Part shown: positions 12,455 to 22,879 of the stretch, piece after piece
Layout of the letters: every line of letters starts with the position of its first letter
Numbering within the stretch: position 1 is the first letter of the stretch
NCBI RefSeq assembly: GCF_003265705.1
Contig: NW_020312817.1
Span: forward strand, 34,249,820 to 34,313,819
Direction: 5' to 3'
Source of the DNA: Callorhinus ursinus
Lineage: Eukaryota > Chordata > Mammalia > Carnivora > Otariidae
DNA: 64,000 nt
Notes under the pieces: model-generated
Seen by the model: only the letters and a program-made list of their open reading frames with translations
What the model was told of the DNA's origin: nothing
Databases searched by the model: none
Position numbers and translations under genes: made by a program

Positions 12455-12855
12455 CATTCATTGAGTTCTTGCTTTTCAGGAGTTATCTCATAGAGTACTC
12501 CAAGAGTACCATGAAATAGGCACTATCATTATCCTTTCTTTTTTTTTTTTTTTCCCACAGCTAAATCAAAGAACCATGACTCAAAACCAGTTTTCTTTTT
12601 TTTTTTAATTTTATTTATTTAATTGACAGAGAGAGAGAGAGAGAGACAGCGAGAGAGGGAACACAAGCAGGGGGAGTGGGAGAGGGAGAAGCAGGCTTCC
12701 TGCCGAGCAGGGAGCCCGATGCGGGGCTCGATCCCAGGACCCTGGGATCATGACCTGAGCCGAAGGCAGTCGCTCAACCAACTGAGCCACCCAGGCGCCC
12801 CTCAAAACCAGTTTTCTTAGACTCCAGAGTCAGAGCTCCTAACCACAATACAACC
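12455..12855 (-). mobile_element. MIR element split by a SINE
   Basis: The reverse-complement MIR core is recognisable in ATAGGCACTATCATTATCC before the SINE, and in AGACTCCAGAGTCAGAGCTC followed by CTAACCAC after it. The young SINE at 12598-12800 lies within the element. Confidence 0.6.
12598..12800 (-). mobile_element. Young CAN-SINE, antisense, perfect 18-bp TSD
   Basis: The identical duplication CTCAAAACCAGTTTTCTT flanks it at 12580-12597 and 12801-12818. The head complement is close to consensus (CTGAGCCACCCAGGCGCCC), as is the B-box region (GGGGCTCGATCCCAGG). It shares the 'AACACAAGCAGGGGGAGTGG' block with the copy at 22545-22763, so both belong to one young subfamily. The open frames on both strands (12611-12805, 12623-12820) are the SINE itself. 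Confidence 0.97.
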
Positions 12856-12919
12856 ACTTATTATAGTATATATAGCATTAATTCAGAATTTTAATAACGG
12901 CTTTACACAAATGATAGAT

Positions 12920-13105
12920 TTCATCAATAGCTACCACTTAAACCTTTTAGCAGACCTAAAAAAGAATTATCATCCAGATTTCACAAATTAAGATATTAGA
13001 AATAAAAAGAGGTCAAAATCACATAGGTGGAGGAATTGGAACACAACCCTGTTTTGTCCAGAACTTTTACTTTTAACCACTACCGTCCTCTGCTCTAGGC
13101 TTCCT
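12920..13105 (-). mobile_element. MIR remnant
   Basis: Resembles the reverse-complement MIR core: AATTATCATCCAGATTTCAC, then AGAGGTCAAAATCACATAGG and a GGAATTGGAACACAACCC block. It is diverged and the limits are approximate. Confidence 0.6.
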
Positions 13106-13139
13106 CAGTATCAATCCTGTTTAATGGATAGTGGCATAA

Positions 13140-13260
13140 TGAGAATGGACCTGAGGGGCCAGCCCCTAATCTGCTTAGATGTCAGTTCCCTGTCTGTGAA
13201 CTAAGGGTGAACTAGAATTCTCTAAACACCATTCTAACACTGTAATTTGTGCTTCCAGAT
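13140..13260 (+). mobile_element. Probable MIR remnant
   Basis: A stretch with the 'CAGTTCCCTGTCTGTGAACT' pattern matches the MIR 'CTCAGTTTCCTCATCTGTAAAAT' region. It is short and weak. Confidence 0.4.
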
Positions 13261-13748
13261 TTATATCACTTCAATAAAAATTAAAATATGCCATTAACAG
13301 AGTTTATGTGTTTGTTTTCAATTGCTATTGTGTTGTAGGAGTTTGTTTCACTTTTCTTTCTTTTTTTTTTTTGTTTCAGTTACAATGATATTTTTAGATC
13401 ATACTGCTAAATTGGAAGTGTCTGACTATATTGAAATGTCAAAATTAATCAAATGTGGATTATAAAAGGCTAGATAGAAAGTGTAACAACAGAAGACATC
13501 TCACTATTACAAGTATTAAATAAGCCCTTTAAAGTGGATACAACTATTCATTTGCTACAGTTTTAGTTTCCAGCTTGAATTTATGTCTAAAAAATTTTAT
13601 CATTCATACTGTTTAATTCTTTAAAACATGATTGAGGCTTTGGTGTCTTTCTAATTGAGAGAAAAGGAATTTGGGATTAACACCTATAATACACAATGCC
13701 ATACTTCCTAATATTACGTTATACATAATCAGATAAAAATTTCTCTTG
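13261..13748. other. Unique DNA holding the inverted partner of the 12-kb hairpin
   Basis: I recognise no repeat family. Positions 13531-13551 are an exact 21-bp reverse complement of 12062-12082. Confidence 0.45.
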
Positions 13749-13805
13749 TTTTAAGCCATTAAGTTTGTGGCAATTTGTTACACAGTTGCCCAGGAAACTA
13801 ATGTA
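13749..13805 (+). mobile_element. MLT1 LTR 3' end remnant
   Basis: TTTTAAGCCATTAAGTTTGT, then GGCAATTTGTTACACAG and AGGAAACTAATGTA is the characteristic 3' end of an MLT1 LTR. The upstream part is not recognisable. Confidence 0.65.
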
Positions 13806-13827
13806 GCTTAGTAAGGCCTATTTCCTT

Positions 13828-14038
13828 GAGGCCCCTGGGTGGCTCAGTCGATTAAGTGTCCAGCTCTTGATTTCAGTTCAGGTCATTATCTCAGGGTCAG
13901 GAGATCAAGCCCCCTGTTGAGCCCCATGCTCAGTGGGGAGTCTGCTTGATATTCTCTCTCTCTCTCTCTCTCCCTCTGCCCCTCCCACCACCACAGGCAC
14001 ACACTCTCTCTCTCTCTCAAATAAATAAATCTTAAAAA
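13828..14038 (+). mobile_element. CAN-SINE with 15-bp TSD
   Basis: The head is GGCCCCTGGGTGGCTCAGTC and the tail is AAATAAATAAATCTTAAAAA. The TSD is AAGGCCTATTTCCTT (13813-13827) and AAGGCATATTTCCTT (14039-14053), with one mismatch. A (TC)n run sits at about 13953-13972. Confidence 0.95.
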
Positions 14039-14735
14039 AAGGCATATTTCCTTTACCCCATATTTAACGTTGTATGTATTTTCCCCAAAATACAAATAAG
14101 AAGTAAAACAAAAACAAAAACAAACAAACAAAAAAACCTCTGCCCTAAATGCAAGATAACATATTGGATTGGATCCTGGAACGAAAAAGGTCATTACTGG
14201 AATAACTGAAAAAATTCAAAACAATCTGTAGTATACCAATGCTAATTATTAGTTTTGACAAATGCAGCATAGTTATATAAGATGTTTAACATTAGGGGGA
14301 GCTCAGTGAATAATATATAGGAAACCTCTTTATAATTTTCAACTTTTCTATAAATCTAAAATTATGCTAAAATTAGAAGAAAATTTAAATAATTTTGCCA
14401 CACTTAGAATCAAGATGGAACCTTACTTACCTCAAAGTCCATTAGAGAAGTTATTTTTATTTTTCCTATTAATCATTCCATATTTAAAAAAAAATCTTAA
14501 AGTGGTGTATGATTTGGAAAACACAAGTATATCCAAAATATACAATTATCAGCCACAAAACAACATACCAACTTTGGAAATATCACCAGCTTCTCTACAG
14601 TGGCCCAGAAAATGGCATCAGATATGAACTCCTGAAACCAACTGACTTATTTTTGCTATAGCAACCGAAATTTATTTTTAAAAAAATAGCCTCAGGATTG
14701 AAGTTAGGAAAATCATGGTATTATTGGTACTCTCA
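14039..14735. other. Unique DNA with an A-rich (AAAC)n tract
   Basis: An interrupted (AAAAC)n/(AAAC)n tract lies at about 14104-14138. An 87-residue frame at 14364-14627 has no recognisable family or codon signature. Confidence 0.4.
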
Positions 14736-14739
14736 CATC

Positions 14740-14960
14740 TTTAATAATACCTAATATTTACTGAGAATTTCTTATATACCTTAATTTATATGGCTAGAGT
14801 GCTATATTTCCTCCTCCTAATACCACTTGTCACCATCTTACCCCTTAGAAATTTTAGTCTTAAGAGGTTTAGTAAGTGTCCAAGATGACATACTTAGTAA
14901 GTGACAGAGCCAGCACATGAACTCAAAACTTCTAATTCACCAAAACCTATTGATTTTGCT
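14740..14960 (-). mobile_element. MIR remnant
   Basis: Reverse-complement MIR: the 'ATTTACTGAGAATTTCTTATA' start, then AAGTGTCCAAGATGACATAC and TTAGTAAGTGACAGAGCCAG, as in the MIR 'cacagctagtaagtggcagagcc' core. Confidence 0.65.
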
Positions 14961-15179
14961 TCACTTAATGAAAATGGAGTAGCGATGATCCGGTGATTTT
15001 GTTACATCCAAGGTAGAGCTTTTTTCTTTCTATGGTTTGTGTGGCACTCTCACTCTTTATACTTTGGCCATGCTAACCTTGACTTTGCTAACATGAAAAC
15101 ATTGGTTAACCACAATATGAAAAAGTCCAATCAACGCACATTCATCTTAGCAAAAGAAAATGACCCAAGGCTACTAATC

Positions 15180-15835
15180 TCCTTTTACCGCTCTGGTCCA
15201 TTGTCTGCCCCTCTCCCCACAACCACATGTTTCAGGAGGCTGCCCTCAGCGGACTGCATCCCCTGGTTTCTGACTGGTTTCAGCCAAGGGAAGGCAAAGC
15301 AAAAGACAGAGATTAGATGATATTTTCCCCTCTGTTCCCTGTCAGGTCACTCACTGTTTTGGTCTGACCAGGCTGCACAGTATCTTTGGTCGCTGCTCCT
15401 ACAAGAGTAGCCCCTCTCCTACAATCAGCTTTTGCCAAGTTTTGGTAACAGCTTTTTCCTCTGCAAACAGTTACTCCATTAAATTATTTTCAGAATGAAG
15501 GGGATTAAGTCGGAGGGGGAGATGAACCATGAGAGACGATGGACTCTGAAAAAAAAACTGAGGATTCTAGAGGGGAGGGGGCTGGGAGGATGGGTTAGCC
15601 TGGTGATGGGTATTAAAGAGGGCACGTTCTGCATGGAGCACTGGGTGTTATGCACAAACAATGAATCATGGAACACTACATCAAAAACTAATGATGTAAT
15701 GTATGGTGATTAACATAACAATAAAAAATTAAAAAATAATAAAATAAAATAAAATAATAAAATGAAAAAAATTATTTTCAGTGTCCTTTGTTTATTGGGC
15801 TGCTTCATGAAAAGACCCTAACTGATATAAACAAT
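15180..15835 (+). mobile_element. Possible old LTR-like repeat, split by an L1
   Basis: The left part (15180-15493) and the right part (15782-15835, ending GGGCTGCTTCATGAAAAGAC with CCTAACTGATA) resemble an ancient, widely dispersed mammalian repeat that ends in '...CCCTGACTGATACAA'. I cannot name the family. The L1 at 15494-15768 interrupts it. The 93-residue frame at 15039-15320 overlaps its left part and is not recognised. Confidence 0.35.
15481..15781 (+). mobile_element. Very short young LINE-1 3' end with 13-bp TSD
   Basis: The identical duplication AAATTATTTTCAG lies at 15481-15493 and 15769-15781. The insert is 275 bp, entirely 3'UTR plus tail, of the same family as the copy at 5141-5880 but in the opposite orientation. 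The tail has grown into an AAAAT/AATAA-rich stretch (about 15719-15768). The frames at 15495-15713 (+) and 15479-15676 (-) are L1 3'UTR. Confidence 0.96.
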
Positions 15836-15896
15836 ATCAGGTTAATAGCTAATTATCCTTTATATTTTCCCCCAGTGTTAAGCTCTCTGCATTTTA

Positions 15897-16082
15897 TTTT
15901 TTTATTTTTAAGATTTTATTTATTTATTCATGAGAGACAGAGAGAGAGAGAGAGAGAGAAGCAGAGGGAGAAGCAGGCTCCCCGCTGAGCAGGGAGCCCG
16001 ATGCAGGACTCGATCCCAGGACTCTGGGATCATGACCTGAGCCGAAGGCAGACGCTTAACCATCTGAGTCACCCAGGCGCCC
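15897..16082 (-). mobile_element. Young CAN-SINE, antisense, perfect 17-bp TSD
   Basis: AAGCTCTCTGCATTTTA occurs at 15880-15896 and 16083-16099 without mismatch. The body is short (about 186 bp) and near consensus: AGATTTTATTTATTTATTCA, (GA)n, GATGCAGGACTCGATCCCAG, and a head complement ending CACCCAGGCGCCC. Confidence 0.97.
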
Positions 16083-16099
16083 AAGCTCTCTGCATTTTA

Positions 16100-17690
16100 A
16101 AACCATACTCTTCTTTAATTTGCTTTTGCAGTTAAGCCCCAAATTAAGTTCTTCTTTCCTCTTCCTCTATGTTTTTTTCCTCATACTTAAGCATAACTTC
16201 ACCTAAATTTAATTTCATTCATTTGGGATATCAAGGTATTTTCATAAATAACACTGCAAAATTTGTAATTATATTTGACAACTGATGTGTACTTTACCTT
16301 GACGCTGATTATTGCCATTTCTGATCTCAGCAAAATGCTTCCTTAAAAATGGACTGAATGCATATTATTTTCAATATTCTAGGTTCCCCAAAAGGCCTAA
16401 TTAGATCAAGAAAATGCATAATTCAAGACATTTGAAAAAATACATTGCCAAATCAGATAAACATTTCCCTTCCAGATAGTTCCAACACAGTACTAAATTG
16501 GAAATGCTGTATCTGGGCAATGATGTAGATTTCTATCATCTTTTAGAAGATTATAGCAAGCCTAAGGATTCTTCCATTTTAGTATATTTTATTGCTTTTT
16601 TAAAATAAAGAAAAGTTCTATAGAACCCTGATCAAATTAGGAAATAAGAAATCCTATTGACCCTAAGGATCTGTTATTTTTGAATCAGATAAGGAGGCTC
16701 ATTTAACAATTGACTATTTCTTTTTAGATGTATCTCATTTCCAAATAAGATGGACAAATAAGACAAGAGCACTGTCATGGTCATCAAGTAAAATTCATAT
16801 TTTGCTGAGGACTGTAGTGAAATTATTCTGCTCTAATGAATGATAACATGAAGCCATCATGATTATCAATATATTTTAAACGTAAGCTTCTAGGCTATAA
16901 AGAAAAATCACTTTTTTCCCTGTCAGTGTTTAATATAATGAGATAGTTCGGAAAAAGTTATGCTACATGGGAGTTTTGTTATATACTTACATGAAGGTAC
17001 TGATATTGTTAACAAGTTCAGTTTATGATGTTTGCTAGATTCTATTTCAGTAACAAAATATATAAAGTATTTGTTTTGTAAAGTACTAAATAGCATATTC
17101 ATTTGTGTTGTGAAAAATCTATTGCTCACTGTATATAACTTATTTAATGAGAACAGTGTTTTACTGGGAGAAACAAAAACACGGAAAAACATGAAAGAGA
17201 AGTTGTTTAGACAGGGCTTAAGAGAATGATGATAGGGCTATAGATACAGCATTCAATGGAAAATTCATTTACTAATCATTCATATCCAAGTATTACAGCA
17301 AGTCGTCTGAAGCCAGGAATATGTAAAACGCCATAGTGTATCACTGATGTGGATAACTTTATAAAAAAATAAGATCTTTCAAATAAAGTAAAATCTTTAT
17401 ACTACTGTGCAATATGGGAAAAGATTATGAAAATTTTTCATATCACACAGATGCACATTGTTTATATTATGATAGAGTACTAAAAGGTCTTGTTAAACCT
17501 GAAGAGGTATTTGACATTTGATTTTTATGAAAGAGAAAGAATTACAAATTTGGTTTTTCTGTGATTTCAAGTGGCCATGTTATGTTACCCAGCAGGTAAA
17601 TTAGATACAATAAACACACTTAATCTGTTCCTTCAACATAACAGAAACATTTTAATCATTACTTAGAAAAAAACAAAAACTTATTAATCT
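16100..17690. other. Unique AT-rich DNA
   Basis: I recognise no transposon or exon. The short frames near 16923-17229 lie on opposite strands of the same AT-rich DNA and show no family resemblance. Confidence 0.4.
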
Positions 17691-17803
17691 CCACTTCTAT
17701 TAAGAATGGAGTAAAATCCTTCCAGAATAATTCCCCCTCATAAAACAACTATAAAATGTGTATATAACACAAAAATCAGCAACCTGGGGGCTGCTAGCAA
17801 CCT

Positions 17804-18004
17804 GGGGGTGTCTGGGTGGCTCAATCGGTTAAGCGTCTGCCTTCAGCTCAGGTCATGATCCCAGGGTCCTGGGATCGAGCCCCGCATTGGGTTCCCTGCT
17901 CAGTGGGAAGCCTGTTTCTCCCTCTCCCACTACCCCTGCTTGTGTTCCCTCTCTCGCTGTGTCTCTCTCTGTCAAAGAAATAAATCAAATCTTAAAAAAA
18001 AAAA
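17804..18004 (+). mobile_element. CAN-SINE with duplicated 5' junction
   Basis: The head is GGGGTGTCTGGGTGGCTCAA, the B-box region is GGGATCGAGCCCCGC, and the tail is poly-A after AAATCAAATCTT. The TSD is AAAAATCAGCAACCTG (17771-17786) and AAAAATTAGCAACCTG (18005-18020). The left junction holds a second copy of AGCAACCTGGGGG (17778-17790 and 17796-17808) with CTGCT between the copies. Confidence 0.94.
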
Positions 18005-18607
18005 AAAAATTAGCAACCTGAAGAAACTGTTTGGGGAGGAACGTCACATAAAGTGAATTCCATTTTCCTGGCTTTAAACCTGAGGCCAATTGCATTAGGT
18101 ACAACATGCAAGTGGGCAAGTGTGTTAATGAAAAAAACTGCAGTTGGAGAAATCACGGTCACAGAGGAGAATGGAGGAATCAAAGTAAACCAAAGTGAAG
18201 GGATCCCCAAGTTCTGTATACCCATGTCTCTGACTGATCCTGGAACCACTCATGTAAGAAATAGATTCAAAGCAGCTCAGCTAAAGACCAAAACAGCTAA
18301 ACTTAGACTGGAGCTACTGACTAAAACACAGTTTGCAGTGATAACTGCCTGGTAAAACAAAAGAAATAATACTCATTGGAGATAAATAACAGAATCTGCT
18401 TTCTTCACAACTTAATTTTCTCAGCGTTCAGGCTATGACAGAAAATTACCCAACATACCAATAACCAGGAAAATAAAACACATTCTAATGAGTAATTACC
18501 TGAGAAAATTATCTGAGATCAATGTCAAGATGAATCAGTGTTGGAACAAGGAGACAAAGATTTTAAAACTAGTTTTGATAATTTTCCTCAATTAAAAAAA
18601 CAAAACA

Positions 18608-18808
18608 GGGGTGCCTGGGTGGCTCAGTCAGTTAAACGTCTGCCTTCGGCTCAGGTCATGATCCCAGGGTCCTGGGATCGAGCCCCACATAGGGCTCCCT
18701 GCTCAGCAGAGAGCCTGCTTCTCCCTTTCCCTCTGCCTGCCCCTCTGCCTACCTGTGCTCTCTGTCTCCCTGTCAAATAAATAAATAAAAAATATCTTTA
18801 AAAAAAAA
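18608..18808 (+). mobile_element. CAN-SINE
   Basis: The head GGTGCCTGGGTGGCTCAGTC, the core CAGGTCATGATCCCAGGGTC with GGGATCGAGCCCC, and the tail AAATAAATAAATAAAAAATA are all near consensus. The TSD is short and A-rich (AAAACAG near 18602-18608 and 18806-18812), so it is ambiguous. Confidence 0.94.
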
Positions 18809-19309
18809 ACAGTAAATGTATACTTGCAAAGAATAAAAAAAATCATAAATCTTGGCAGAGAAAAATAATGGTTAAAAAACTACATGAAATTCTCAATGAC
18901 TGAAAAACATAGTATCTGAAATTTAAAATTTCCTACATGGACTGAACTTTTTAAGGTAAATGACAGAAGAAAGAGTAAGTTAACCTGAATACAGATCAAT
19001 ACAAATCATTCAATATAAAAAACAAAGAGGAAAAGATAGAAAAATGTAAACAGAACCTCAGGGCCTATTTGATAATATCAAACAATCCAACAAATGTGTA
19101 ATAGAGCCCTAAAAGGTAAAGAAAGAGAGAATGGCACAAAAAATACATACTTCACAAAATAATACCAAAAATTTCCTAAATTTGAGAAAAGAAAAAAATT
19201 TTGATATAAACTCTCAATAACTATTAAGAAGACTAAATAAATAAACCATACTGAGTCACATCATGGTCAAACTATTGAATATGAAAGATAAAGAACAAAG
19301 TTTAAAAGT

Positions 19310-19357
19310 GGCAAGAAACACACACGTATGCAAACACATGTACACATACACACATTA
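19310..19357. repeat. Degenerate (CA)n tract
   Basis: Interrupted CACA/TACACA units inside the old L1 segment. Confidence 0.6.
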
Positions 19358-19600
19358 CATACAGGCAAAAACAGTCCTGATTAAGGGCCAAATTCTCATC
19401 AGAAACTTGGAGGCAAAGAGAGTGGAACATATTTAAAATTCTGAAGGAATTCAGAGCTGGATGTGGCTTTTTGTCTATTTCAAGTCCTAAAAGAATCAAG
19501 AAAAAAATCAGTGTTGGATGTTGTTGCAGTTTGACTTCTGAAATAAAAGCACACTGCCTGCATTTCAGTTCTAAGTCTATGTATAAAAAAGCATGTATAC

Positions 19601-20675
19601 AATACATTGGGCTGTTTTAGTAAAAAACTGTATTATTAATGCATTAAGAAATTTAGTTAATATTCTTCATGCATACAGCGCTAGATGACAGAGGTATAAC
19701 AGTTGTAGGCAAGGTTGCACGATCTTAGAAATTTTCCATTATTTTCTGCTCACTCTTCTTTCTCCCAGTCTCAGGAAAGCCCAAAAGACAGATATTTACT
19801 TTTTGGACTGAAGGAACCTAAGAAGTTACATAGCTGCTCCCAGAGTTACTATCTTAAAAACCTGTATTTCTTTGTCTGGAATACCTTATTTTATCCTCTG
19901 ACATAGAAATTTCAGGCATTAGTGCTAGAGGGAAGAAGTCTGAGAATAGAAAATGGCCACTGAAATTACTCCATGCAAGCCATTGCATTTTCCACAAACA
20001 TAAGAAAATAAATGTTCAAAAACATCAAAAGAATGATGCAATATTGAAATACTAGAATGTATTTTAACAAGCACATTTAATTACTAGTATTGTCTATCAT
20101 TAACTAATTCAGTGCACTAACAGTTTAGTGCCTTACATACATCCTTACATATACACATTTGTCCTGGAAACATCAACAGTTGAAAATAATGCTAATCAAA
20201 CAAAGACATACTCAGGATGAAAAAATATGTTTGAATCTCAGGTGAGTGCTACTAGCATTTAAAAAATAGTTGCATAACGGCCTTTAACTTGTAGCAGTTA
20301 TAAACCAAATAATCATTTAAATGCTTAAGCTCTTTTTGATTTATCTGTTTCCAAATACCCACAAGGCCAGAACTATGGGAAGCAGCCAAGGAGAGCAGAA
20401 TGTCTCTGTCAAAAGGAGAGAGGGTACTTTCCACGGATATAAATTTGCAGACTGAACAGATCAGTATAGAACATTTCCTTCTGATTGTCCTTTTTATTTT
20501 CTTTCTGCTAATTTGCAAAGGCTCTCTGCTTTACGGTTAGAATGATTTCTAAGATATCCTCGGCTACTAAGAAGTATAAAAACAAGGGATTCTGCTCTTT
20601 GTTCGTCAAAGATGTTTTGTTGATTAACATAAGCAGCCTACATGTGACCATCAGTTTCCAGATTTTCTTCAGAAG
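19601..20675. other. Unique DNA
   Basis: I recognise no repeat family or exon. An 88-residue minus-strand frame (20252-20518) shows no known motif. Confidence 0.4.
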
Positions 20676-20687
20676 TTCTTGGGATTG

Positions 20688-22134
20688 CTGGAGGTATCAT
20701 AATTCCAGACTTCAAGTTATATCACAAAGTTGTAGTAACCAAAACAGTATGGGACTGACACAAAAATAGACGCAGAGATCAATGGAACAGAATAGAAAGC
20801 CCAGAAATAAACCCACAATTTTGTGGTCAATTAATCTTTGACAAAGGAGGCAAGAATATGCAGTGGGAAAGGGAAAAAGACAGTCTCTTCAACAAATGGT
20901 GTTGGGAAAATGGGATAGCTACATGCAAAAGAATGGAACTGGACCGCCTTCTTATACCATATACAAAAATAAACTCAAATGGATTAAGGACGTAAATGTG
21001 AGACCTGAAACCATAAAAATCCTAGAAGAGAGCACAGGCAGTAATTTACCTGTCCTCGGCCTAACAACATCTTTTAGATGTGTCTCCTGAGGCAAGGGAA
21101 ACAAAAGCAGAAATAAACTATTGGGACTACATTAAAATAAAAAGCTTCTGCACAGCAAAGGAAACAACCAACACAACTAAAAGACAACTCACTGAATGGG
21201 AGAAGATATTGCAAATGACATATCTAATAAAGGGTTAGTATCCAAAATGCATAAGGAATTTATATAACTAAATACCAAAATAGCCCCAAGTAATCCAGTT
21301 AAAAATGGGCAGAAGACATGAACAAACATTTCCTCAAAGAAGACATACAGATGGCCAAAAGACACATGAAAAGATGCTCAACAACACGGAAATGCAAATC
21401 AAAACCACAATGAGATATCACCTCACACACGCCAAAATGGCTAAAATAAAAAATTCAAAAAACAACAAGTGTTGGTGAGAATATGGAGGAAAAAGAACCC
21501 TCACATATTGTTGGTGGGAATGCAGACTGATGTAGCCACTGCGGAAAACAGTATGGAGGTTCATCAAAAAATTAAAAATAGAACTATCATATGATCCAGT
21601 AATTCCACTGCTGGGTATTTACCCTAAAATTCTGAAAACACTAATTCAAAGAGATACATGCATCCCCATGTTTACTGCAGCATTATTTACGAAAGCCAAA
21701 CTATGGAAGGAGTCCAATATCCATCAATAGATGAATAAAGAAGAGGTGGTATATATACAAAATGGAATATTATTGAGACATTTAAAAAAGTGAAATCTTG
21801 CCATTTGCATCTAGACAGTATAATGCTATGTGAAATAAGCCAGAGAAAGACAAATACCATACATTTCACTCATATGTAGGATTTAAGAAACAAAACAAAT
21901 GAACAAAGAAAAAATAAGAGACAAACCAAAAAACCAATTCTTAACTATAGAAAACAAACTGATGATTACCAGAGGGGAGGTGGGTGGGGCGTGGGAGAAA
22001 TAGATAAAGGGAAGAAGAGGGCACTTATCTTGATGAGCAGTGAGTAATATATGGAATTGCTGAATCACTACATTGTACACCTGAAACTAATATAACACTG
22101 TATATTAAATACACTAGAATTAAAATTAGAAAAA
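20688..22134 (+). mobile_element. 5'-truncated LINE-1, C-terminal ORF2 plus 3'UTR (pseudogene)
   Basis: It starts in ORF2 near the block reading GGAGGTATCATAATTCCAGA and runs through AACCAAAACAGTATGGGACT, AGATCAATGGAACAGAATAG and ATATTATTGAGACA. The 3'UTR follows, containing GTGGGGCGTGGGAGAAATAG and ACACCTGAAACTAATATAAC. Several frameshifts and stops split ORF2; the frame at 20863-21090 is one fragment. A degenerate TSD is possible: AGAAGTTCTTGGGATTG at 20671-20687 and AGAAATCCTTGGGTTG at 22135-22150. Its 3' end differs from the youngest family here, so it is an older insertion. Confidence 0.92.
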
Positions 22135-22150
22135 AGAAATCCTTGGGTTG

Positions 22151-22501
22151 TAATTGGATTTTCTCATTTTCTTTGAGTTGCAGGAATGTACTTTGATGTC
22201 ATGTAGAATGGCTAAGGAACTTCCTCCTTTGGTAAGAGGGTTCCAAAAAGTTGTTTCCAAAAAAAAAAAAATTACACTAAATATTGATATTAAGAACTAA
22301 AGAGACGGAGAGAAATTGGAGGAAGGTGCTCAAAAGACACACAGTTTTAAGGTGAATAAGCACTAGGGATGTGATACACGACATTATGACTAGATCTAAC
22401 ACTAATAAGAAGGTCATTAAGAGAGTAAATCTTATGAGTTCTCATCACAAGGAGAATTTTTTTCTTTTTTCTTTCAGTCTTTCTTTTTATTGTATCTATC
22501 T
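22151..22501. other. Unclassified DNA between two L1 copies
   Basis: Contains a poly-A run at 22259-22271. No repeat family is recognised. Confidence 0.35.
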
Positions 22502-22878
22502 GAAAAGATGGATGTTAGTTGAACCTATTGTGGTAATCATTTTATTTTATTTTTTTGGTTTCTTTTTTTTTTTTAAAGATTTTATTGATTTATTTGACAG
22601 AGAGAGACACAACGAGAGAGGGAACACAAGCAGGGGGAGTGGGAGAGGGAGAAGCAGGCTTCCCGCAGAGCAGGGACCCCGATGCGGGGCTCGATCCCAG
22701 GACCCCAGGATCGTGACCCGAGCCGAAGGCAGATGCCCAACGACTGAGCCACCCAGGTGCCCCATCATTTTAAAATATATGTAAATCAAACCATCACGCT
22801 GTATGCCTTAAACTTATATAATGATGTATGTCAATTATTTTTCTATAAAACTGAAAAACATTAAAAAAAAAAAAAAAA
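22502..22878 (+). mobile_element. Old LINE-1 3' end, split by a SINE
   Basis: GAAAAGATGGATGTTAGTTG with 'AACCTATTGTGGTAATCATT' before the SINE, and 'AAACCATCACGCTGTATGCC' with 'ATGTATGTCAATTATTTTTC' after it, together form one L1 3' terminal sequence ending in a 16-17 A tail (about 22861-22878). Confidence 0.8.
22545..22763 (-). mobile_element. CAN-SINE, antisense, nested in L1 3' end
   Basis: The TSD ATCATTTTA lies at 22536-22544 and 22764-22772, inside the L1 3' end. It belongs to the same young subfamily as 12598-12800 (shared 'AACACAAGCAGGGGGAGTGG'). The 137-residue frame at 22371-22784 (+) and the 80-residue frame (-) are mostly SINE-encoded. Confidence 0.95.
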
Positions 22879-22879
22879 G

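Larger units (their letters stand above)
17700..19600 (+). mobile_element. Old LINE-1 5'UTR/ORF1-like sequence, interrupted by two SINEs
   Basis: From about 18980 to 19530 the plus strand resembles L1 ORF1 in order: 'AACAGAACCTCAGGGCCTAT', a 'GAGAGAATGGCACAAAAAAT' block, 'GTCACATCATGGTCAAACTA', then 'CTCATCAGAAACTTGGAGGC'. The upstream part (17700-18830) is A-rich and reads like an L1M 5'UTR, with less certainty. SINEs at 17804-18004 and 18608-18808 interrupt it. The 100-residue frame at 18053-18355 falls in the uncertain part. No intact ORF1 remains. Confidence 0.6.

Noticed and set aside
20863..21090. 75-residue frame resembling a reverse-transcriptase-associated protein
   Set aside because: It is a fragment of frameshifted L1 ORF2 and not a functional gene.
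22371..22784. 137-residue open frame
   Set aside because: The C-terminal half is the antisense SINE reading through, and the N-terminal half lies in an old L1 3' end.
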